A stretch of DNA of 64,000 bases from Bacteroidia bacterium (GTDB lineage Bacteria; Bacteroidota; Bacteroidia; Flavobacteriales; Flavobacteriaceae). Positions within the stretch are counted from its first letter, which is position 1; the number at the start of each line of letters is the position of its first letter. Made by a program: the position numbers and the translations under genes. Location of the stretch: contig JAUIMB010000008.1 of the NCBI GenBank assembly GCA_030432635.1, positions 1-64,000 of the forward strand, written 5' to 3'. Positions 40,036 to 48,262 of the stretch are shown here, one piece after another. A model generated the notes under the pieces. That model was not told where the DNA came from. It saw only the letters and a list, made by a program, of their open reading frames with translations, and made no database searches.

Positions 40036-42525
40036 TTAGTCTTTGATAATCAATGTTTTTTTGAAAACACTCTGGTCATTTGATATACTAACTATATACA
40101 CACCTACGTTTAATCTGGAAGTATCTATGTAGTCTTTCTTAGCATCTATGTGAGATTTAATGAGTACATTATTAGATAAATCCCGTATTTCTACTTTAAA
40201 GTCTCCTATTTGATCCGTATCAAACCCTACGTGCAGCCTATTTTTATTGGGATTAGGATAAATAAACACCTCTGGTTGTAACTGTTTAGAACCTTCAGTT
40301 CCTTGAAAAATTAATTTCCATTGTTGTCTTTCTAAATCTTCCCAAGGTGAAGTATTCACATCGGTTTGACCATCTTGTTCAGTATCATCTGTTTTTTGAA
40401 TTGAATTATGATCCCACCATTTATTACGAATTCTATATATTTTTTCGCCATTGTTTTCTCCAACAACAATAAGTTCCCATTCCTCACTTCCAGGAATAGA
40501 ACCCGATAATAACATTAGGTCAAGATCATTACCTATTTCTATTGGTTGAGAAGGTACGTCATCTACAAATCTTTGACCAGTTATGTAATTTTGAGATCCT
40601 TTATGTCTTATTCGATAGCTATCATTTCCAGTATAGCTAATTACCCAATTAGTTCTCCAAGTTGCGCAAACAATTTCATCTTGTTGGTTTTTGCTTAAAT
40701 ATCTAGGACTACCACTTGAACCAACAGCTTCTATATTTTGAATTTGATAGATGCCGTCTTTGACACCATCAATATTAGTAACTGGATCAAAAGGTTTATC
40801 ATTTGTAGGTAAATTATTAAAAGTGACATCATAAACGTCATTACCTATAATGAAACCACCATCATAATTATCATCATCATAAGTGGTACTTGTACTCGGA
40901 TAATCACTTACATCCTCTATGAGTTGACCATCAATAACTAAATTATTGAAATGGACACCATTGACATATCTCCCTTGTTCAAGACCAGTAATTAAAGCTT
41001 GAGTATTATTTGATGTAGCATCAAATGTTACCCCATCAAATACAATATTATTAATGCGATAGCCAGGAGCAAGAGTTATACTAGCAGCATCTGTGGGTTC
41101 AACTTTTAAGCGTAATAAAGCCCCATTACTAATATCTTCAATACGAATATTTTTGAAAGTTATATTTTGACAATAGTTGAGGTCACCACAATTAATTGCG
41201 ATAGCACCTTGGTAGGCTTCTAAATATTCGTCATGTTGTAAAATATCAATTTGGTCAAAAATGACATCCTCTATATGGCCTTTACCTTCATCTGGTATAA
41301 CATTTTGGCCTGGTACTATGGACCCATGCCATCCAAAAGCAATGGGGTGACCTCTGTCGGAGTAAATAGACGTGTTTGTTACTTCAACATTTCGAACTCC
41401 ACCTTCATTCATATAAACTGCATTTTGATAATTTCTACCAGCATAGATAGCTATTGCATCCTCTGCAATTCTTAAAAAACAATCATCTACAAATACATTC
41501 TGAGAGGCTTCAATATATATCCCAGCTCCCCAAATCACTCTAGAAATTGCCTTCATACCTTTAATATGAATTTCATTGCTTTCTGTAATATTGACACAAT
41601 TATTTTGCATATCATTAATCACAATTCCTTTAATAGTTATGTTATTGGAATTTTTTATTCTAACCGCTCTGAGCCAGTCATAACCTTCAGGATAACCAAT
41701 AAAATCACCATTTTCATTTAGACAGGCAGGTGTGATATTACCATTACCATTGCAGAAATTTTTAGGCATTCCTTGATTATCAATAACACCACGACCAACT
41801 ATTTGAACATTATCCACGTGGTCTAAATAAATACCTCCTCTAAACACCTCATTACCATCAATATAAATAATTTCGTTGTCGACTGGGTAATACCAAACCT
41901 CACTTAGGTCAGAACTTTGGCCTCTTTTCTTTTCTAACCTTTCTGTCATGTCAGTAACAGATGTATAATTTGTCAAGGGAGCTATGATATTATATTTGCT
42001 CGAAAACAAATGCATATTTCTATTTCGATTTTTATTTATTTCTATCGATAAATTTCTAGGTTGATCCAACTGAAACCTGACTGTGTTTAGAACGCTATTT
42101 ATTACATATGGTATTTCTAGATTTTTTGGTCGAATATCTACTACATGTACGGGTTTATCTTCACTAATGCAATAATTGCATGTAATCTCTACTTCAATAG
42201 CTCCTCCAGAAAAGTCAAAATTAACAAATGAGGACTTACTGTAGTCTGTACTATACCCATAGAAGCCCACATCTCCTGGGCCTATACCTTGAGGATTATT
42301 ATTGTTAATACCTTCATCATTAACCCATGTCAAATACTCAAACAATTCTATCCAGTCAGAAGATCCATCTGCAGGTCTTACCCTAACAGAAAAATCATCA
42401 TATGAGTCAGCGTAATTAGGGACTCCATTGGGTTCATAAGGAACAATTGTTACTTGAGCAAATAGCTCGAGACTAAAACTTAATAATACTAGTAGAAACG
42501 CAAGTTTGAAATGATTAATTTTCAT
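40036..42525 (-). CDS. T9SS-secreted right-handed beta-helix protein, probable glycoside hydrolase
   Basis: 829 residues. Signal peptide 1-24 (ends LELFAQ). An N-terminal beta-sandwich (about 25-170, with LDQPRNLSIEINK) precedes a parallel beta-helix (about 215-570) bearing stacked repeats such as NSNNITIKGIVI and SQNVFVDDCFLRIAEDAIAI. The acidic DD / EDAIAI pattern recalls GH28/GH49-type enzymes, but the family is not certain. A region rich in aromatic residues (about 590-750) resembles a RICIN-like beta-trefoil, and a T9SS sorting domain ends the chain. Likely binds and cuts an extracellular polysaccharide. It is the only gene between the two tRNA-Asn-derived repeats, so it may be a mobile cargo gene. 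Confidence 0.85.
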   Translation of the reverse strand: MKINHFKLAFLLVLLSFSLELFAQVTIVPYEPNGVPNYADSYDDFSVRVRPADGSSDWIELFEYLTWVNDEGINNNNPQGIGPGDVGFYGYSTDYSKSSFVNFDFSGGAIEVEITCNYCISEDKPVHVVDIRPKNLEIPYVINSVLNTVRFQLDQPRNLSIEINKNRNRNMHLFSSKYNIIAPLTNYTSVTDMTERLEKKRGQSSDLSEVWYYPVDNEIIYIDGNEVFRGGIYLDHVDNVQIVGRGVIDNQGMPKNFCNGNGNITPACLNENGDFIGYPEGYDWLRAVRIKNSNNITIKGIVINDMQNNCVNITESNEIHIKGMKAISRVIWGAGIYIEASQNVFVDDCFLRIAEDAIAIYAGRNYQNAVYMNEGGVRNVEVTNTSIYSDRGHPIAFGWHGSIVPGQNVIPDEGKGHIEDVIFDQIDILQHDEYLEAYQGAIAINCGDLNYCQNITFKNIRIEDISNGALLRLKVEPTDAASITLAPGYRINNIVFDGVTFDATSNNTQALITGLEQGRYVNGVHFNNLVIDGQLIEDVSDYPSTSTTYDDDNYDGGFIIGNDVYDVTFNNLPTNDKPFDPVTNIDGVKDGIYQIQNIEAVGSSGSPRYLSKNQQDEIVCATWRTNWVISYTGNDSYRIRHKGSQNYITGQRFVDDVPSQPIEIGNDLDLMLLSGSIPGSEEWELIVVGENNGEKIYRIRNKWWDHNSIQKTDDTEQDGQTDVNTSPWEDLERQQWKLIFQGTEGSKQLQPEVFIYPNPNKNRLHVGFDTDQIGDFKVEIRDLSNNVLIKSHIDAKKDYIDTSRLNVGVYIVSISNDQSVFKKTLIIKD

Positions 42526-42687
42526 ATAGAAAGGATTTAAAATGTAATTATAGTAAATATACTCTTTTTTTAATGAATTGATATTGGTGACATTAATGAG
42601 AGATTAGGTTCAATCTTTATATAAGTGACAAATTATATGACGATTACCCATTCTGAAAATCGTCTCAATGAAATCTTCCGAGATAGA

Positions 42688-42745
42688 TTCGAGCCCAGTC
42701 TGAGGAGCAAAACGAAAAAGCCCATTCAATTTTGAATGGGCTTTT
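42688..42745 (+). repeat. Right direct repeat: tRNA-Asn 3' end copy (att-like)
   Basis: Matches 39826-39883 at 54 of 58 positions. Two differences, at the base of the hairpin, are compensatory (C-G in the left copy, A-T here), so the stem is kept. The sequence upstream of TTCGAGC is not tRNA-like, so there is no second tRNA. Confidence 0.85.
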
Positions 42746-42748
42746 TTA
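42715..42748. terminator. Bidirectional terminator hairpin
   Basis: 15-bp perfect stem AAAAAGCCCATTCAA / TTGAATGGGCTTTTT. It is usable on the reverse strand for the Fur-family gene (42764) and on the forward strand. Confidence 0.75.
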
Positions 42749-42763
42749 TATCCATTGACAACC

Positions 42764-43147
42764 TTATTTTGAGGTGCATCCTTCACAGGTGCCTTGAATT
42801 AAAATTTGAGAAGCCGTTATCTCTCGATTAGGGATTTTTGGAATAGTAACATCTACGGCAACACAATCAATTTTACCACAGGCCACACATTGAAAATGAG
42901 GATGTAGATCAACATGTTCCGATTTAGAACAGCCATCACATTTGGCATACCACTTAATTCCCTTGTCACCCATAAATGAATGTAAAACACCATCATCCTC
43001 CAACTTGTCCAATACTCTATACACAGTTGTTTTGTTAAATTTGGATTCAAGACGTTTTACTAACGTAATGGCCGAAATGGCATTGCTCCCATTTTTAAAC
43101 TCATTCAATAATGCACCTACAGATTCTGTTTTTCTAATAATTCCCAT
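42764..43147 (-). CDS. Fur-family transcriptional regulator (Zur-like)
   Basis: 127 residues from ATG 43147 (an in-frame TTG 36 bp upstream gives an unlikely extension). The winged helix (about 1-70, FNKTTVYRVLDKLEDDGVL) and C-terminal metal-binding dimerisation domain show C87-x2-C90 (CVAC) and C121-x2-C124 (CEGC) structural zinc pairs, plus HVDLHPHF. The zinc sensor Zur is the most likely member given the adjacent folE remnant and MerC gene. It probably represses itself and the divergent merC unit through the operators between them. Confidence 0.9.
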   Translation of the reverse strand: MGIIRKTESVGALLNEFKNGSNAISAITLVKRLESKFNKTTVYRVLDKLEDDGVLHSFMGDKGIKWYAKCDGCSKSEHVDLHPHFQCVACGKIDCVAVDVTIPKIPNREITASQILIQGTCEGCTSK

Positions 43148-43152
43148 AAGCA

Positions 43153-43184
43153 CAAATTTATTACAACATAGTTGCAATAACAAA
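43153..43184 (-). promoter_or_regulatory. Promoter of the Fur-family gene
   Basis: Reverse strand TTTG (43181-43184), 20 bp, TAAATTTG (43153-43160). The predicted start of transcription falls within a few bases of the ATG, so a very short leader or leaderless mRNA is possible. Confidence 0.5.
43161..43177. promoter_or_regulatory. Predicted Fur/Zur operator 1
   Basis: TTACAAC-ATA-GTTGCAA, an inverted repeat with one mismatch. It overlaps the -33 element of the forward promoter and lies between the -33 and -7 elements of the reverse one. Confidence 0.6.
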
Positions 43185-43201
43185 TTAAAGATTTATATTT
43201 G
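43172..43201 (+). promoter_or_regulatory. Promoter of the merC-folE unit
   Basis: TTG (43172-43174), 19 bp, TATATTTG (43194-43201): an exact consensus fit. Both inverted repeats overlap it, so repression by steric block is expected. Confidence 0.65.
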
Positions 43202-43215
43202 CAACTTAGTTGCAT
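43199..43215. promoter_or_regulatory. Predicted Fur/Zur operator 2
   Basis: TTGCAAC-TTA-GTTGCAT, containing a perfect 7-1-7 palindrome TGCAACT-T-AGTTGCA. It overlaps the -7 box and predicted start site of the forward promoter and lies 38 bp (centre to centre) from operator 1. Confidence 0.65.
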
Positions 43216-43228
43216 TTATATTACAATT

Positions 43229-43630
43229 TTGAGACTTTTATTAAATAAACCAGATACTTTTGGTGCTTTTGCAAGCAGCTTATGCCTAGTGCATTGTCTT
43301 CTTACACCATTAATATTTGTTTCCCATAGTTGTTCAATAGGAGGTTGTGAGGCTGCGCCTTTTTGGTGGAAGAGCTTAGATGTCCTATTCTTGATTCTTG
43401 CGTTTATTGCAATTTATAATTCAGCCAAAAGCTCATCCAATTCTTATGTTAAAAATGGATTATGGATGGGCTGGGTAGCTCTATTGATGTTTATAGTGAA
43501 TGAGAACTTAGGCTTTATTGCCTTGCCAGCAATACTAATTCATGTTTCTTCTCTTTCTCTCGCAGGTTTGCACATATATAACATGAACTATTGTCAATGT
43601 AAAAACGATAACTGTTGTTTGAAAGAATGA
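43229..43630 (+). CDS. MerC-domain membrane protein
   Basis: About 133 residues. There is no ATG; the reading frame contains TTG at 43199 (inside the operator and upstream of the predicted transcription start) and at 43229, and the latter is chosen. Four membrane helices and the paired cysteines of the MerC fold are present (CLVHCLLTP, CSIGGCEAAPF). A Cys-rich tail (CQCKNDNCC) follows. In Bacteroidota such genes often sit in zinc- or copper-responsive loci rather than mercury operons, so import or binding of a divalent metal is suggested. Its stop overlaps the start of the folE remnant (ATGA). Confidence 0.75.
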   Translation: MRLLLNKPDTFGAFASSLCLVHCLLTPLIFVSHSCSIGGCEAAPFWWKSLDVLFLILAFIAIYNSAKSSSNSYVKNGLWMGWVALLMFIVNENLGFIALPAILIHVSSLSLAGLHIYNMNYCQCKNDNCCLKE

Positions 43631-43905
43631 ATACAAGTGATATAGAATTAATAGGCGACAATCGTATGTGCTCAGGTGTTGAGACTCCAATGCTCGACCA
43701 TGCAAATTTTGAAAGATTTTCAGGACGCTCTAGGCGTAGAAGATTTCATTATAATGATCTGTGCAAAACACTTATGTGTCTATTCGAGAGGGATTAAGGA
43801 TAAAACAACTTTACAACAACTATTGAGTATGGAGGTTGTTTTGAAGATGACAGTTATACGAACAAATTCATAAATATTGTCAATAACCAAAAATTAGATA
43901 AATAA
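43627..43905 (+). pseudogene. folE: GTP cyclohydrolase I (folE) remnant, deleted and frameshifted
   Basis: Starts at the ATGA overlap with merC. The first ~22 codons read as a FolE N-terminus (SDIELIGDNRMCSGVETPM). The sequence then jumps to the C-terminal part in another frame (MQILKDFQDALGVEDF, then CAKHLCVYSRGIKDKTT), so roughly the middle two thirds, including the zinc site and active-site histidines, is missing. A second shift of one base near 43812 separates KDKTT from the last part (TTTIEYGGCFEDDSYTNKF), ending TAA at 43905. The intact gene would be about 640-670 bp. The remnant cannot make an active enzyme. FolE is known in other bacteria as a zinc-dependent enzyme with Zur-controlled backups. 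Confidence 0.85.
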
Positions 43906-43966
43906 GCTATAAATTTGGGCTTGACTGGGAATAACGCAGTCAATAATCAAAACAAAATATATAATA

Positions 43967-46135
43967 ATGAATAAACAAACAACAATGAAAAGAATATACA
44001 TTACCATCTTTGCCTTTTTAATATCTTTTTCAACTGCCATTCATGCCAATGAAGGGATGTGGTTTTTGATGCACATCGAAAGGTTAATCGATCGTGATAT
44101 GCAAAAAATGGGACTACAACTTTCTGCAGAGGAAATTTACAGTATCAATAATCAAAGTCTAAAAGATGCTATTGTACAGTTTAATGGAGGTTGTACCGCA
44201 AGTATTATTTCAGGTAGCGGATTGGTGCTCACTAATCATCACTGTGGATACAATGCCATCGCAGAACTGTCCACTGCGGAACAAAATCACTTAAAAAACG
44301 GGTTTTGGGCAGGCTCCTTACAACAGGAACTAAAGCCAGAAAGCCTTTACGTTAGGTTTTTTGTGAGAATGGATGATGTCACCAAACGTATTTTAGCCCA
44401 AGTGAATGACGGCATGAACGAAAAAGAGCGTGAAGCCGCCATCAATAGGGAAATCTCCAAAATCGAACAAGAGAACAATGAAGGCGGTAAGTATACGGTT
44501 TCGGTGCGCTCATTCTTCCAAGGAAACGAATTCTACTATTTTGTTTATGAAGATTATACCGATGTGCGCTTGGTAGGAACACCTCCAGAAAGTGTTGGAA
44601 AGTATGGTGGTGATACCGATAACTGGGAATGGCCAAGACATACGGGAGATTTTTCGTTGTTTAGGGTCTATGGCGATAACGACGGAAATCCTGCTGAATA
44701 TTCTGAAAGCAATGTACCGTTAAAAGCAAAATACCACCTGCCGATTAATATTGATGGTGTTGAGGAAAATGACTTCGCAATGATTCTAGGTTATCCTGGT
44801 CGAACAAATCGCTGGATGCCTGCTGAAGGTATTGAGCAGAACGTCAATTACGCATATCCTGCTTGGGTTGAAGGTTCTAAATTGAGTATGGACGTGATGA
44901 AAAAATACATGGACCAAGACGAAAGCATTAATTTAATGTATGCCTCAAGTTATGCCAGAATTGCCAACTATTGGAAAAACCGTCAAGGGATGATCGATGC
45001 TTTGACAGAGCATAAAACAGCAGAAGCAAAGCGGAAAACTGAAGCCAAATTTCAAAAGTGGGCAAATCAAAAAGCAAATCAAGCCACTTATGGAAAAGTC
45101 ATTGAAAACATAAATAAGTATTACGCTTTAACCAATGAGAAGGCCAAACACAACAATTATCTTTTGGGTATGCTGCGTTCTAGTAAGTTTTCCATCCTGC
45201 CATACCGTCTTGGTAGAAATTTAGAACAATTTGTGGCAGCCAATGATGCCAAGCGCAAAGAAGTCTTGCCAAGAATTCAGGCACTCATTGATAATTCATA
45301 TAAAGAATACCATTTACCACTTGAAAAAGAGGTGTTGGTAAAGCAACTTGGTTTATATGCCTCCAAATCCAATTATCAGCTTCCTGAATTGGTGTCTGAA
45401 ATTGGTTCGAAAAACAACAATGACTTCACACAATATGTCGATGCCATATTTGAGCTTAGTATATTCGCTTCCAAAGCACGTATTGAAGCCTTTATAAAGT
45501 ATCCGAATCAAGCATTATTGGAAAATGATCCATTGTACCAGCTATCAACTCAATTGCTTAATAAATACCGTGAAACTCCAGAAAGTTTGGTGAAACCAGA
45601 AAATGACTTTGAGGCGTCTTATCGACTATTGGTTGCTGGTTTGCGTGAATCTGGTTTGAGTCAGGTAGAATATCCAGATGCTAATTCTACATTGCGATTA
45701 ACCTACGGAAAAGTGAGAGCTTTACCTGAAGACAAAAGGAATGATGCAGATGAGAATAATTATACAACCCTCAAAGGAATGATCGCCAAGTATAAGCCAA
45801 ATGATGATGAGTTTGACCTTCCAAAGGATATGTTAGAGGCCTTTAAGGAGAAAGATTATGGACGTTACGCCAATGATAAAGGGCAATTGCCAGTTAATTT
45901 CCTAACCGATAATGATATTACTGGCGGAAATTCTGGGTCTCCAGTTATCAACGGTAAAGGTGAATTGATTGGTTTGGCTTTTGATGGTAATATCGAGGCT
46001 ATGGCTGGTGATGTGATTTTCGATACTAAACTACAACGTACAATAAATGTGGATATTAGATACGTGCTTTGGCTGATAGATAAATATTCTAAGGCAAAGC
46101 ATATTGTAGATGAATTGACAATTGTTCCCAATTAA
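43967..46135 (+). CDS. S46 family dipeptidyl-peptidase, DPP7-like
   Basis: 722 residues. Signal peptide 1-27 (ends AIHA; a second ATG at 43985 would also keep it). Chymotrypsin-type triad: His in NHHCGY (91-92), Asp in YGGDTDNWEW, Ser656 in GGNSGSP. Position 674 is Gly (AFDGNIEAM), as in DPP7, which takes hydrophobic P1 residues, rather than the Arg of DPP11, which takes acidic ones. Acts in the periplasm, releasing dipeptides from the N-terminus of peptides produced by secreted proteases such as those at 1.3-10.6 kb. Confidence 0.93.
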   Translation: MNKQTTMKRIYITIFAFLISFSTAIHANEGMWFLMHIERLIDRDMQKMGLQLSAEEIYSINNQSLKDAIVQFNGGCTASIISGSGLVLTNHHCGYNAIAELSTAEQNHLKNGFWAGSLQQELKPESLYVRFFVRMDDVTKRILAQVNDGMNEKEREAAINREISKIEQENNEGGKYTVSVRSFFQGNEFYYFVYEDYTDVRLVGTPPESVGKYGGDTDNWEWPRHTGDFSLFRVYGDNDGNPAEYSESNVPLKAKYHLPINIDGVEENDFAMILGYPGRTNRWMPAEGIEQNVNYAYPAWVEGSKLSMDVMKKYMDQDESINLMYASSYARIANYWKNRQGMIDALTEHKTAEAKRKTEAKFQKWANQKANQATYGKVIENINKYYALTNEKAKHNNYLLGMLRSSKFSILPYRLGRNLEQFVAANDAKRKEVLPRIQALIDNSYKEYHLPLEKEVLVKQLGLYASKSNYQLPELVSEIGSKNNNDFTQYVDAIFELSIFASKARIEAFIKYPNQALLENDPLYQLSTQLLNKYRETPESLVKPENDFEASYRLLVAGLRESGLSQVEYPDANSTLRLTYGKVRALPEDKRNDADENNYTTLKGMIAKYKPNDDEFDLPKDMLEAFKEKDYGRYANDKGQLPVNFLTDNDITGGNSGSPVINGKGELIGLAFDGNIEAMAGDVIFDTKLQRTINVDIRYVLWLIDKYSKAKHIVDELTIVPN

Positions 46136-46162
46136 ATAATTCATGCTTAGTTTTTTTGGGAT

Positions 46163-46213
46163 AGACCTTTCTGGTAGTTTTTATGAAGATACTATAACAG
46201 AAAGGTCTTTTTT
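46163..46213 (+). terminator. Rho-independent terminator
   Basis: 11-bp stem AGACCTTTCTG / CAGAAAGGTCT around a long loop and followed by six T, downstream of the S46 peptidase. Confidence 0.8.
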
Positions 46214-46229
46214 CTGACATAAATCAGGA

Positions 46230-47303
46230 CTAAAACAATTTCATTTGACCTGTTTTATAGGTGTCATGTAAGCTGGTGTTGAGTTGAGGGTAGGTTTTTC
46301 CTTTATAGTATTTTAATCGTGCCAATTTCACCAAATCATTGATTTGTTTGGCTATTTCTCCTTCACCACGCATTCGTCTTCCATAGCGTGAATCGTTGAG
46401 GTTACCACCATGACAACTGGCAATTTGGTTGAGGACTTTTTCAGCGCGATCTGGCATTGTGGTTTTTATCCATTTGGAGAATATGTCACCTATGGCTCCA
46501 TTTAATCTTACAATGGTATGTGCCATACTTAAGGCTCCAGCTTCTGAAGTAGCTTTTGCCAAAGCCAAAATCTCATGACTATTTATGGCTGGAATTATTG
46601 GCGCTAGCATCACATTAACAGGAATTCCATTTGCACTCAAGGTTTTAATGGTTTCCAGTCGTTTCTTGATGCTTGCTGTTCGAGGTTCCAAAATGCGTCT
46701 CGTGCTTTCAGATAGTGAGGTGATTGACATGTTCACGGCAATTAGATGGTCTTTTGCCAGCGCTTTTAAAATATCGAGATCACGAAGTATTAAAGCGTTT
46801 TTTGTAATAATACCAACAGGATGCTTATACTTTAAAAATATTTGTAAACACTGCCTTGTGAGTTTAAACTGTCGTTCAGCAGGTTGGTAACAATCTGTAT
46901 TGCCTGACATCACAATGGTTGCGGCTTTCCATTGCTTTCGGGTGATGAATGCCTCTAGAAGTTTTGGAGCATCTTGCTTGACCAGAATACGACGTTCAAA
47001 ATCCAATCCTGCACTAAAGCCCCAAAATTCATGACTGTTTCTTGCATAACAATATACACAGCCATGTTCACAGCCTTGGTACATGTTCATTGAGTACATC
47101 ATTCCAACATCTGGACTGGTAACCGTATTGACTATGGTTTTTGGAAAAACAGATAGGTACTGTGTTTGGTTATTGTCAACAATTTCACCTTCAAGAGCGC
47201 AGTAGTTTAAAAAATCTTCACGTAATTCATGGCTAAGTTCAAAGAAACGGTTAGGTACATTGGCTTGAGCTCCTCTGCCTTTCAGATAATCTTGTTTTAA
47301 CAT
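46230..47303 (-). CDS. Radical SAM protein, PA0069 / Rv2578c type
   Basis: 357 residues. The 4Fe-4S ligands C-x3-C-x2-C are in GCEHGCVYCYARNSHEFWG, a form typical of the PA0069/SplB-related group. Conserved text such as VVMSGNTDCYQPAERQ also fits. The substrate is unknown; a DNA or RNA repair role has been suggested for relatives. Isolated gene after the convergent S46 terminator. Confidence 0.88.
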   Translation of the reverse strand: MLKQDYLKGRGAQANVPNRFFELSHELREDFLNYCALEGEIVDNNQTQYLSVFPKTIVNTVTSPDVGMMYSMNMYQGCEHGCVYCYARNSHEFWGFSAGLDFERRILVKQDAPKLLEAFITRKQWKAATIVMSGNTDCYQPAERQFKLTRQCLQIFLKYKHPVGIITKNALILRDLDILKALAKDHLIAVNMSITSLSESTRRILEPRTASIKKRLETIKTLSANGIPVNVMLAPIIPAINSHEILALAKATSEAGALSMAHTIVRLNGAIGDIFSKWIKTTMPDRAEKVLNQIASCHGGNLNDSRYGRRMRGEGEIAKQINDLVKLARLKYYKGKTYPQLNTSLHDTYKTGQMKLF

Positions 47304-47386
47304 ATTGCTGATTTTCTGTAAAAATACAAAAAATCAAACCAAGAAAGTCAATTAAAAAGTCGACTTACTAACAAATCGATAAGGTT

Positions 47387-48169
47387 TTAAGCTCCTGGAA
47401 AATCTGCTTTTCGCTTTTCTAAAAATGCTGAAGTCCCTTCTTTGAAATCTGCCGTTCCAAAGCATTTACCAAATTGTTTAATTTCGGTTTTATAGCCATC
47501 GACACCATCTTTAAAGTTTGAATTAACAGATTTAATTGCTGCTTTAATGGCCACAGATGAATTTCGCATGATCTTACTGGAAATTTTTTCAGCCAAAGGT
47601 AAAAGTTCATCCAATTCGGTAACATGATTTACCAAACCATAGTTTAAAGCCTGGTTTGCATCAATCATACCTGCAGTCATGATCATTTCCATGGCACGTC
47701 CTTTTCCAACGAGTTGCGGCAAGCGTTGTGTTCCGCCATAACCAGGAATAACACCGAGCGATACTTCAGGAAGTCCCATTTTGGCGTTGGTGCTTGCGAT
47801 TCGAAAATGGCAAGACATTGCCAATTCTAAACCACCACCTAAAGCAAAACCGTTAACGGCAGCAATGACTGGAGTACCAAGATTTTCAACAAAATCAAAT
47901 AAAAGCTCTTGTCCTTTCGCAGCTAATTTTTCACCTTCCTTGACATCAAAATCTGCAAATTCACTAATATCAGCACCTGCCACAAAGGCTTTTTCACCAT
48001 TTCCAGTGATAATAATGACTTTTACGTCACGGTCATTGTTGGCTGCATCAAGGGCGTCATGCAGTTCTTCAATGGTCTGCTTATTAAGGGCATTTAGTTT
48101 TTTTGATCTATTAATGGTAATCGTAGCGATGCCATTGGAGCTTTCAGAAAGAATATTGTCGTAATTCAT
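47387..48169 (-). CDS. Enoyl-CoA hydratase/isomerase family protein
   Basis: 260 residues, the crotonase family length. Oxyanion-hole motifs GADISEF and GFALGGGLELAMSC and the catalytic-site region GLPEVSLGVIPGYGGTQRL are present, with a glutamate in PEV. Probably hydrates a 2-enoyl-CoA in fatty acid breakdown; chain length is not readable. Confidence 0.92.
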   Translation of the reverse strand: MNYDNILSESSNGIATITINRSKKLNALNKQTIEELHDALDAANNDRDVKVIIITGNGEKAFVAGADISEFADFDVKEGEKLAAKGQELLFDFVENLGTPVIAAVNGFALGGGLELAMSCHFRIASTNAKMGLPEVSLGVIPGYGGTQRLPQLVGKGRAMEMIMTAGMIDANQALNYGLVNHVTELDELLPLAEKISSKIMRNSSVAIKAAIKSVNSNFKDGVDGYKTEIKQFGKCFGTADFKEGTSAFLEKRKADFPGA

Positions 48170-48262
48170 AGTGTGATTTTTGGTGTTTTGTTATCGGAAG
48201 GATTTAAGATCTTTTAGAGGTTGAGTCCATCGGATAAATTTCAGTTTAAGTGAAATCGTTCC

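Noticed and set aside
42688-42715. A second tRNA-Asn gene
   Set aside because: Only the T-loop and 3' acceptor part are present; no D-arm, anticodon arm or 5' acceptor strand precedes it.
39716-42748. Integrase or transposase linked to the tRNA-bracketed segment
   Set aside because: All frames between the repeats were considered; only the beta-helix gene is plausible, so no mobility enzyme can be claimed.
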